Source of the DNA: an uncultured Collinsella sp.
GTDB taxonomy: Bacteria; Actinomycetota; Coriobacteriia; Coriobacteriales; Coriobacteriaceae
Length of the DNA stretch: 5,216 bases
Direction of reading: 5' to 3'
NCBI GenBank assembly: GCA_900550835.1
Contig: URTP01000138.1
Span: forward strand, 1-5,216
Shown in pieces: positions 1-5,216 of this stretch. The notes beneath the pieces are model-generated. The model searched no databases, was not told the DNA's origin, and saw only the letters and a program-made list of their open reading frames with translations. Position numbers and translations under genes: made by a program. Numbering within the stretch: position 1 is the first letter of the stretch; each line of letters opens with the position of its first letter.

Positions 1-1
1 G

Positions 2-2488
2 GCCGAGCGCGAGCGCATCGCCGCCGAGAAGGCACGCGAGGAGGAGCGCCGCCAGTTTGCCGCAGCCCAGGCTGCCGAGGAGGCCGCCCGCGCCGAGGCC
101 GAGGCCAAGAAGAAGGCCGAGCAGGAGCGCCTTGCTCGCGAGAAGGAGGAGGCTGCCCGCGAGGCCCAGCGCCGCGCCGTTCCCGCTTCCGATTCCGGTT
201 CGCGCTTCCGTTCGCTGCTCGACCAGATCGCCGCACAGGAGACCGTGCTCAAGGAGAAGAAGGACGCCGAGGACAAGGCCAAGGCCGAGCGCGCCGCCGA
301 GCGTGGTAACCGTCGTGGCGGCAACAATGACCGCCGCGGTGGCCGTCGTAACGATGGTGGCCGTCGTAACGATCGCAGTGCTTCCGACAACAACTCCGAG
401 CGCAACGCCTCCGAGAGCCGTCCGCACAGCCATCGCACCAACGCCAGCAACAACGTCGCTGCCGGCATGGACTTCCCCAACCCCGATAAGCAGGGCAAGG
501 GCAAGAAGCGCAAGGGCGGTCACAACAATGAAGAGGACCACTACAGCCGCATGGCTCGTGAGGCCGAGGAGTACAGCCGCGAGAAGGTGCTCGAGGAGGC
601 TCGTGCTGCCGTCGAGGAGGCCTCTCGTGAGTCCACCGGTCGCCGCAAGAAGCGCAAGGAGAAGCGTGAGCGCGAGGCTGCCAAGGCTCAGGAGGAGCGC
701 AAGATAGAGGAGGCATTGGCCCAGGGCGTGAACCCCGAGGAACTCGATGCCATCAAGGTCTCCCAGGGTGTTACGGTCCAGGAGCTCGCTGAGGCGCTCG
801 ACGTTCCGGCCAACGACATCATCAAGCGCCTGTTCCTGCTGGGTACGCCGCTCACCATGACGCAGTCCATGTCAGACGACCTCGTCGAGCTCGTTGCCGA
901 CGACCTGGGCCGTCAGATCAAGATCATCACCCCCGAGGAGGAGAACACCTTCTCGTTCTACGACGATCCGGCCGACCTTAAGCCGCGCGCCCCGGTCGTC
1001 ACCGTCATGGGCCATGTCGACCACGGCAAGACGAGCCTCCTCGACGCCATCCGTCACACCGGTGTCGCTGCCGGCGAGGCGGGCGGCATTACCCAGGCAA
1101 TCGGCGCTTCGCAGGTTATGATCAACGACCGCAAGATCACCTTCATCGATACCCCGGGTCACGCCACCTTTACGGCTATGCGTGCCCGTGGTGCCAAGGT
1201 GACCGACATCGTCATTCTGATCGTGGCTGCCGACGACGGCGTCATGCCCCAGACCGTCGAGTCGATCAACCACGCCAAGGCCGCCGGCGTACCCATCGTC
1301 GTTGCCGTCAACAAGATCGATAAGCCGGGCGCCAACCCCGACCGTGTGCGTCAGGAGCTCACCGAGTACGGCGTCATCCCCGAGGAGTGGGGCGGGCAGA
1401 ACATGTTCGTCAACATCTCGGCCAAGCAGAAGATCGGTATCGACGACCTTCTGGAGACCGTGCTGCTCCAGGCAGACGTGCTCGAGCTCAAGGCCAACCC
1501 GGACACCTTTGCCTCCGGCAACGTCCTCGAGGCCAAGCTCGACAAGGGCCGCGGCTCGGTCGCTACTGTGCTCGTGACCCGCGGTACCCTGCACGTGGGC
1601 GATACGCTGGTCGCCGGCCTCACCTACGGCCGCGTCCGCGCCATGCTCGACCCCAAGGGCCGCGCCGTCACCGAGGCCGGTCCCTCCGACGCCGTTGAGA
1701 TCCTGGGCCTGCAGTCCGTGCCCAACGCCGGTGACGAGTTCCGTGTGTTCGAGGACGAGCGCGAGGCTCGCGCCCTTGCCGACGAGCGTTCGCTCAAGGC
1801 CCGTATCGAGGAGCAGAGCCGCGTCAAGCACGTCACGCTCGAGAACCTCTTCGAGACCATTGCCGACGCCGAGGTCAAGGAGCTCAACCTGATCATCAAG
1901 GCCGACGTCCAGGGTTCCATCGAGGCCCTTCAGGACTCGCTCGACAAGATGGATCAGTCCGAGGTTCGCATCAACACGATCCACTCCGCCGTTGGTGCCA
2001 TCAACGAGACCGACGTCGTTCTGGCCGACGCCTCCAACGCCATCATCATCGGCTTTGGTGTCCGTCCCGACGGTAAGGCCCGCTCCGCTGCCGAGCGCGA
2101 GGGCGTCGAGATCCGTTGCTACGACGTCATCTACAAGTGCCTCGAGGAACTCGACGCTGCCCGTATCGGCATGCTTAAGCCCACCGAGGTCGAGGTCTCC
2201 ACGGGTACCGCGACCGTCCTGGACACCTTCAAGGTGCCCAAAGTCGGTATCGCCGCCGGTGTCCGTGTCGAAGAGGGCGAGATCGCCGCGACCGATTCCG
2301 TGCGTCTGGTGCGCGACGGCATCGTGGTCTTCAACGGCAAGATCGCCTCGATGCGCCACTACAAGGACGAGGCCAAGAGCCTCAAGAGCGGTTCCGAGGG
2401 CGGCATTGGCCTGGAGAACTTCCAGGACATCAAGCCCGGCGACCAGATCGAGGGTTACCGCATCGACCAGGTTGCCCGTACCGAGTAG
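2..2488 (+). CDS. infB: Translation initiation factor IF2 (5'-partial)
   Basis: IF2 is the GTPase that brings initiator fMet-tRNA to the 30S subunit and promotes joining of the 50S. The frame is open from the first bases, so the true start lies upstream; the GTG at 245 is only an internal valine codon. In the 828 visible residues there is first a Glu/Ala/Arg/Lys-rich, probably coiled or disordered N-terminal extension, with an Arg/Gly/Asn-rich patch near residues 100-128. An IF2N domain follows at about 257-309 (VTVQELAEAL). The GTPase domain has every G motif: GHVDHGKT (nt 1010-1033), a GGITQAIGA switch I, DTPGH (1148-1162), NKID (1310-1321) and SAK (1418-1426). The later beta-barrel domains end with the typical IF2 C-terminus (EGGIGLENFQDIKPGD). 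Identity is certain; only the N-terminal length is unknown. The stop codon overlaps the rbfA ribosome binding site, and codons are strongly biased to C/G at the third position, as expected of a highly expressed gene. Confidence 0.98.
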   Translation, partial: AERERIAAEKAREEERRQFAAAQAAEEAARAEAEAKKKAEQERLAREKEEAAREAQRRAVPASDSGSRFRSLLDQIAAQETVLKEKKDAEDKAKAERAAERGNRRGGNNDRRGGRRNDGGRRNDRSASDNNSERNASESRPHSHRTNASNNVAAGMDFPNPDKQGKGKKRKGGHNNEEDHYSRMAREAEEYSREKVLEEARAAVEEASRESTGRRKKRKEKREREAAKAQEERKIEEALAQGVNPEELDAIKVSQGVTVQELAEALDVPANDIIKRLFLLGTPLTMTQSMSDDLVELVADDLGRQIKIITPEEENTFSFYDDPADLKPRAPVVTVMGHVDHGKTSLLDAIRHTGVAAGEAGGITQAIGASQVMINDRKITFIDTPGHATFTAMRARGAKVTDIVILIVAADDGVMPQTVESINHAKAAGVPIVVAVNKIDKPGANPDRVRQELTEYGVIPEEWGGQNMFVNISAKQKIGIDDLLETVLLQADVLELKANPDTFASGNVLEAKLDKGRGSVATVLVTRGTLHVGDTLVAGLTYGRVRAMLDPKGRAVTEAGPSDAVEILGLQSVPNAGDEFRVFEDEREARALADERSLKARIEEQSRVKHVTLENLFETIADAEVKELNLIIKADVQGSIEALQDSLDKMDQSEVRINTIHSAVGAINETDVVLADASNAIIIGFGVRPDGKARSAAEREGVEIRCYDVIYKCLEELDAARIGMLKPTEVEVSTGTATVLDTFKVPKVGIAAGVRVEEGEIAATDSVRLVRDGIVVFNGKIASMRHYKDEAKSLKSGSEGGIGLENFQDIKPGDQIEGYRIDQVARTE
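338..373 (+). repeat. Perfect 18-bp tandem duplication inside infB
   Basis: GGTGGCCGTCGTAACGAT occurs twice back to back, at 338-355 and 356-373, in frame, and encodes GGRRND twice. It lies in the Arg/Gly/Asn-rich linker of the IF2 N-terminal extension, next to related degenerate units (NRRGGNND, RRGG). Being a whole number of codons, it can expand or contract without breaking the gene. The identity at DNA level, synonymous positions included, suggests a recent duplication by slippage; that is an inference. Confidence 0.9.
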
Positions 2489-2492
2489 GGGG
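2487..2492 (+). promoter_or_regulatory. Ribosome binding site for rbfA
   Basis: AGGGGG lies 7 bases before the ATG at 2500 and overlaps the infB stop codon TAG (2486-2488). Ribosomes finishing IF2 therefore end on the rbfA initiation site, which favours coupled translation. It supports the 2500 start. Confidence 0.65.
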
Positions 2493-2499
2493 TAGCGCT

Positions 2500-2910
2500 A
2501 TGAAGCAAACGCAGGCAACCCGCCGTCTGGGCGAGCAGCTTCGCGAGAAGCTCGGTTATATCCTGCTCTTTGAGGTTTCCGATCCGCGTCTCGACCTGGT
2601 TACTTTGACCGCGGTCGAGGTCGCGGTGGACCGTTCGTTCGCGCGTGTGTTCGTGTCGTGCGATGCGAGCCGCTACGACGAGGTCATGGAGGCGCTCGCA
2701 AGCGCTAAGGGCCGTATTCGCAGCCTGTTGGCTCGCTCGCTCGATTGGCGTGTTACGCCCGAGCTCGATTTTCGCATCGATCGCTCGACCGATGAGGCCG
2801 AGCGCATCACGCGTGCGCTGGAAAACGTTCCCGCCACGCTTGCGATCGAAAAGGACGAGGACGGCTATCCGATAGCGGATGCCGCCCAGGAGGCAGCTTT
2901 AGATGACTAA
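2500..2910 (+). CDS. rbfA: 30S ribosome-binding factor RbfA
   Basis: RbfA is a small KH-type protein that binds the 30S subunit during late maturation of 16S rRNA and is linked to cold adaptation. The 136-residue product has the usual family length. It opens with a basic helix (KQTQATRRLGEQLREKLGYIL), then the conserved strand region with DPRL at 28-31 and VTLTAVEVAVD. It next has the FARVFVS strand, and the helix-kink-helix with A69-K70-G71, the AxG kink that replaces GxxG of classical KH domains. The family signature TPELDFRIDRS (86-96) closes the fold. The C-terminal tail is acidic and probably disordered. The start at 2500 has a good ribosome binding site 11 bases after infB, and the end overlaps the next gene by 8 bases. 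Nothing is missing. Confidence 0.96.
   Translation: MKQTQATRRLGEQLREKLGYILLFEVSDPRLDLVTLTAVEVAVDRSFARVFVSCDASRYDEVMEALASAKGRIRSLLARSLDWRVTPELDFRIDRSTDEAERITRALENVPATLAIEKDEDGYPIADAAQEAALDD
2888..2893 (+). promoter_or_regulatory. Ribosome binding site for the DHH gene
   Basis: A perfect AGGAGG sits inside the end of rbfA, 9 bases before the ATG at 2903. It decides the start of the downstream gene and makes the 8-base overlap with rbfA credible. Confidence 0.8.
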
Positions 2911-3946
2911 TTCCGCCGACCTCGCCTCGTGCGAGTCTGCAGATATTCAGCGACGCATCCTCGAGCTCATCGAGGGTGCGTCCCCCATTGCGATTTCGGG
3001 GCACACTTCTCCCGATGGCGACGCCCTGGGCTCCGTGTTGGGTCTGGGCCTCTCGCTTATGAAGTTTTTCCCTAACAAGGACATTGCCCTGCTGCTGGCA
3101 GACGATGATCCGGTTCCGCGCATTTACCGCTTTATGGAAGGCTCCGATCGCCTGGTACCGGCATCTGCGTATACCGGCAATCCGGACCTGTTCATCTCGG
3201 TGGACGTGCCGGTCGTCGAGCGTCTCAATAATTCCGCCGAGGTGCTTCGTCGCTCCAAGCATGTGGTGTGCTTCGATCACCATCCGGCGCGCGAGGAGTT
3301 TGCCGAGCTCAGCCTGAGGCGCGTCGAAGCTGCAGCCTGCGCCATGATCATCGACCGCTTCTTGGACAATTGCGGCATTGTCGCACGTGATGGCGTTGCG
3401 ACCTGCCTGCTGTGTGGCTTGGTTACCGATACCGGCCGTTTTCAGTACCAAAACGCCGATGCAGCCGCGTTCCATGCAGCCTCGCGTCTGGTTGCCCACG
3501 GTGCCGATCCGGCGCGTGTGGCACTCGAGGTTTACCAGAGCATGCGCGTTGAGTTTTTGCACCTCAAGTCCATCGTTATGGGCCGCATTAAGACGGTGGC
3601 CCACGGGCGCGTCGCGTATAGCTACGCGTACCAGAGTGACCTTGAGGCCTGCGGTGTCACCTCGGACGAGTGCGACGGTCTGGTTGACGTGGTGCGCTCG
3701 GTGATGGGCGTCGAGGTCTGTCTGTTCCTGAAGGGCATTGAGGGCGATACCAAGGTGCGCGGCAACCTGCGCTCCAAGGGCGACCTCAACGTGTCCGAGA
3801 TCGCTGCTGCCTTTGGCGGAGGCGGACATCCCGCTGCCGCCGGTTTCTCCAACAACGGAACGATTCTCGAGACGCTTACCGTGGCACTTCCCATGCTGGC
3901 CGAGCTGGTGGGGGAGGATCCCGCTTCGGTGACCGTCGAGCTTTAA
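2903..3946 (+). CDS. nrnA: DHH/DHHA1 phosphoesterase, NrnA-like (oligoribonuclease / pAp phosphatase)
   Basis: This is a metal-dependent phosphoesterase of the DHH superfamily. Members in this operon position degrade 2-5-nt RNAs (nanoRNA) and often dephosphorylate pAp; some also act on cyclic-dinucleotide products such as pApA. The 347-residue protein has the N-terminal DHH domain with H34-x3-D38-x-D40 (GHTSPDGDALGS), D101 in ISVDVP, the name motif D125-H126-H127 and D176 in TDTGRF. Together these supply the expected ligands for two Mn ions. The C-terminal DHHA1 substrate domain shows RGNLRSK (286-292) and the glycine loop GGGGHPAAAG (305-314). No signal peptide or membrane segment is seen, so it should be cytoplasmic. 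All catalytic residues are intact and the length is slightly above the roughly 310-330 residues common in the family. The exact substrate (nanoRNA, pAp or pApA) cannot be read from the sequence, so the symbol is by family and context. Confidence 0.9.
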   Translation: MTNSADLASCESADIQRRILELIEGASPIAISGHTSPDGDALGSVLGLGLSLMKFFPNKDIALLLADDDPVPRIYRFMEGSDRLVPASAYTGNPDLFISVDVPVVERLNNSAEVLRRSKHVVCFDHHPAREEFAELSLRRVEAAACAMIIDRFLDNCGIVARDGVATCLLCGLVTDTGRFQYQNADAAAFHAASRLVAHGADPARVALEVYQSMRVEFLHLKSIVMGRIKTVAHGRVAYSYAYQSDLEACGVTSDECDGLVDVVRSVMGVEVCLFLKGIEGDTKVRGNLRSKGDLNVSEIAAAFGGGGHPAAAGFSNNGTILETLTVALPMLAELVGEDPASVTVEL

Positions 3947-3952
3947 CTTTTT

Positions 3953-3961
3953 GGATGGTAC
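3953..3961 (+). promoter_or_regulatory. Weak ribosome binding site for truB
   Basis: GGATGG (3953-3958) in the 15-base gap after the DHH stop is the only Shine-Dalgarno-like sequence before the ATG at 3962; its GGA core is 6 bases from the start. The alternative in-frame ATG at 3992 has no such sequence upstream, so 3962 is preferred. An out-of-frame ATG at 3955 lies within the site and leads to no recognisable product. Confidence 0.45.
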
Positions 3962-4894
3962 ATGGCTCGTCGTACGCCTTCTCAACTGAATATGCTGCTC
4001 GCCGTCGATAAGCCGGTGGGCTGCACGTCCCACGATGTGGTCTCGCAATGTCGGCGCGCCCTCCATGAGCGTCGCGTCGGCCATGCCGGCACGCTCGACC
4101 CCATGGCATCGGGTGTCATGGTGGTGGGTGTTGGCCAGGCAACCCGTCTGCTGGGCATGCTAACCCTCGATACCAAAAGCTATGTCGCCGACATCTCGTT
4201 TGGCGCCGAGACCAATACCGATGATGCGGAGGGCGAGGCGGTCCGCACCGTGGCTGTTGCCAACGAGCTCCGCGATCCTGCCTATGCCCGTGAGCGCTTG
4301 GCCGCCATGCTGGGTCCGCAGATGCAGGTGCCGCCGGCGTTTTCGGCTATCTCGGTCAATGGCGTTCGCGCCTACAAGTCTGCTCGCGAGGGCAATGCGG
4401 TGGACCTACCTCCGCGCCCCGTCGAGGTCTATGCCGCCGACCTGATCGCCGTGGGAGGCGAAGGTGATACGTGTGTGTGGACCGTGGCGTTCTCAGTGAG
4501 CAAGGGTACCTATATCCGTGCGCTCGCTCGCGACTTGGGCCGCGCCTGCGAGAGCGCCGCGCATATTTCCGCGCTGCGCCGCACGGCCTCCGGTGTTGTT
4601 TCCATTGGCGCTTGTCATGCGGTAGAGGAGCTCTCTGCCGAGTCCGCTGCCGGCTTTGCTCTGGATCCCATCGGCGCCCTTGGTGCCACGCGTGTCGATT
4701 TGCCGGGCAATCTTGCAGACGACTTGCTTTGTGGTCGCCGCATTCCCGTTGAACGCGCGCTTGTGGACTTCGATACGTCGAAGGCGCCGTTCGCGCTCGT
4801 GCTTGATGGGGGACTCAAAGCGCTCGCCCGCATCGAGGGCGGCCGCTTTGTGATGGAGCACGTCTTTCCGCAGGCGATCGGCGGTGTTCGATGA
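3962..4894 (+). CDS. truB: tRNA pseudouridine(55) synthase TruB
   Basis: TruB converts U55 in the T-loop of nearly all elongator tRNAs to pseudouridine and also acts as a tRNA folding chaperone. The 310-residue protein begins with a short extension before the usual opening AVDKPVGCTSHDVV (14-27). The catalytic motif GHAGTLDP (40-47) holds the nucleophile D46, followed by ASGVMVVGVGQATRL. Y75 in KSYVADISFG matches the conserved active-site tyrosine. Further family motifs are QVPPAFSAISVNGVRAY (123-139) and SKGTYIR (181-187), with R187 as the conserved active-site arginine, then ALARDLGRACESAAHISALRR. Residues from about 240 form the small C-terminal domain common in actinobacterial TruB. The start at 3962 is favoured, though residue 11 (ATG at 3992) would also give a full catalytic domain. 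The stop overlaps the ribF start as ATGA. Appears intact. Confidence 0.96.
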   Translation: MARRTPSQLNMLLAVDKPVGCTSHDVVSQCRRALHERRVGHAGTLDPMASGVMVVGVGQATRLLGMLTLDTKSYVADISFGAETNTDDAEGEAVRTVAVANELRDPAYARERLAAMLGPQMQVPPAFSAISVNGVRAYKSAREGNAVDLPPRPVEVYAADLIAVGGEGDTCVWTVAFSVSKGTYIRALARDLGRACESAAHISALRRTASGVVSIGACHAVEELSAESAAGFALDPIGALGATRVDLPGNLADDLLCGRRIPVERALVDFDTSKAPFALVLDGGLKALARIEGGRFVMEHVFPQAIGGVR

Positions 4895-5184
4895 TGCTGG
4901 CGCCCCACGAGCTCGCGCGTGTCTTTTTCGCGGGTGAGTTGGATGAGGCCCGTATCGTTTCTGCCGATGCATTTGATGGGTGCGAGTTCTTGGGTGCCGC
5001 GTCGATCGCCATTGGCGTGTTTGATGGCGTGCATCGTGGGCACCAAGAACTGATCGACGCGGTTATTCGCGATGCGCATGATCACGGCAGCAAAGCGGTC
5101 GTGGTTACCTTCGATCCTGATCCGGACGTCGTGGTGAGTCCTTCGCCCGCTCAAAAATTGAGGCAGAATAGTTGCTTTGGATAA
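4891..5184 (+). CDS. ribF: RibF N-terminal part, interrupted (riboflavin kinase/FAD synthetase)
   Basis: RibF phosphorylates riboflavin to FMN and adenylates FMN to FAD. Only part of the N-terminal adenylyltransferase (FAD synthetase) domain is here. The nucleotide-binding signature GVFDGVHRGH (42-51) is intact, followed by VVVTFDPDPD (70-79). The start forms ATGA with the truB stop, a 4-base overlap typical of translational coupling; a second ATG follows at 4894 and a weak GGCGG lies at 4880-4884. Full RibF proteins are about 300 residues or more. Here family-like sequence ends at about residue 87-90 (PSPAQKL), followed by seven unrelated residues and a stop. The rest of the adenylyltransferase domain and the whole riboflavin kinase domain are absent from the window. 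Base composition falls sharply at the same point. The gene is therefore either truly disrupted in this genome or cut by a chimeric sequence end. The fragment as written could not make FMN or FAD. Confidence 0.85.
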   Translation: MMLAPHELARVFFAGELDEARIVSADAFDGCEFLGAASIAIGVFDGVHRGHQELIDAVIRDAHDHGSKAVVVTFDPDPDVVVSPSPAQKLRQNSCFG

Positions 5185-5216
5185 ACTCAAGCAACGTCTT
5201 GAGCTTTGCCTTCATG
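5161..5216. other. AT-richer foreign-looking tail replacing the rest of ribF
   Basis: These 56 bases have 24 G/C (about 43%), against the clearly GC-rich genes before them. Translation in the three forward frames gives no RibF-like continuation: frame one stops at 5182, and the others start after TGA (5159-5161) and TAG (5170-5172). The exact junction could lie anywhere from about 5149 to 5163, because the preceding codons CAA AAA TTG are already untypical of the gene. The region could be the edge of an inserted mobile element, a rearrangement breakpoint, or an assembly chimera. No target duplication or second end can be seen. Confidence 0.6.
5171..5203. repeat. Two overlapping short inverted repeats in the tail
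   Basis: GTTGCTT (5171-5177) pairs with AAGCAAC (5189-5195) around an 11-base loop. CTCAAG (5186-5191) pairs with CTTGAG (5198-5203) around a 6-base loop. The two hairpins share bases 5189-5191, and the first arm also covers the second loop, so they could not form together. A third, shorter palindrome, CTCAA-AAA-TTGAG (5150-5162), spans the ribF junction. Arms are short and chance is possible, but three in about 55 bases exactly at the breakpoint is notable. None is followed by a T-run, so they are not intrinsic terminators on the + strand. Confidence 0.4.

Noticed and set aside
245..247. GTG as the start of infB
   Set aside because: The same frame is open upstream to the window edge with matching coil-like sequence, and no Shine-Dalgarno precedes it, so this is an internal valine.
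57..707. A 216-codon + strand frame of almost pure Arg, Pro, Ala, Ser and Thr
   Set aside because: It is the shifted frame of the IF2 N-terminal extension; the composition is a product of GC-rich codons and the IF2 frame is continuous through it.
872..2359. A 495-codon open frame antisense to infB
   Set aside because: Its low-complexity product rich in Gly, Asp, Val and Leu is what the mirror of biased GC-rich IF2 codons gives, and it lies wholly inside a certain gene. No family resemblance and no ribosome binding site.
3944..3961. Possible terminator or promoter between the DHH gene and truB
   Set aside because: The gap is only 15 bases, with a short T-run (3948-3952) but no GC-rich hairpin before it, and no -35/-10 pair can be recognised.
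2807..4084. A 425-codon open frame antisense to rbfA, the DHH gene and truB
   Set aside because: It spans three convincing genes on the other strand, has no recognisable motifs, and is explained by the scarcity of stops in GC-rich DNA.
4615..5190. A 191-codon minus-strand frame across truB, ribF and the tail, beginning TTG at 5190
   Set aside because: Most of it is antisense to TruB and RibF coding sequence, and the protein shows no known motif.

Overview
The window is one strand of a core translation operon from a high-GC actinobacterium. The sequence suggests a Coriobacteriia-type organism such as Collinsella. That guess rests on strong G/C preference at third codon positions, a long charged N-terminal extension on IF2, and the style of the proteins. 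It is an inference, not a database match.

Layout, all on the + strand: infB (translation initiation factor IF2, 5' end outside the window) to 2488; rbfA (30S maturation factor) 2500-2910; a DHH/DHHA1 phosphoesterase of the NrnA/RecJ-like group 2903-3946; truB (tRNA Psi55 synthase) 3962-4894; and the start of ribF (bifunctional riboflavin kinase/FAD synthetase) from 4891. The genes are packed tightly: an 11-nt gap, an 8-nt overlap, a 15-nt gap and a 4-nt ATGA overlap. No internal promoter or terminator is visible, so this looks like one transcript with partly coupled translation. The order matches the well-known nusA-infB-rbfA-nrnA-truB-ribF(-rpsO) cluster. IF2 and RbfA act on the 30S subunit, TruB modifies tRNA, the DHH enzyme probably clears nanoRNA or pAp, and RibF makes FMN and FAD.

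The unusual part is the last ~55-65 bases. RibF reads normally to about residue 87-90, then the sequence switches abruptly to an AT-richer tail (24 G/C in the 56 bases 5161-5216). This tail does not continue RibF in any frame and stops it after 97 codons. The tail holds short inverted repeats and a protein-like reading frame on the opposite strand. It may be the edge of an inserted element, a rearrangement, or a chimeric contig end; the window stops too soon to tell.

The rest is ordinary conserved core genome. I see no RNA gene, CRISPR array, complete insertion sequence or clearly new system, and there is no gene-free stretch above 300 bases.
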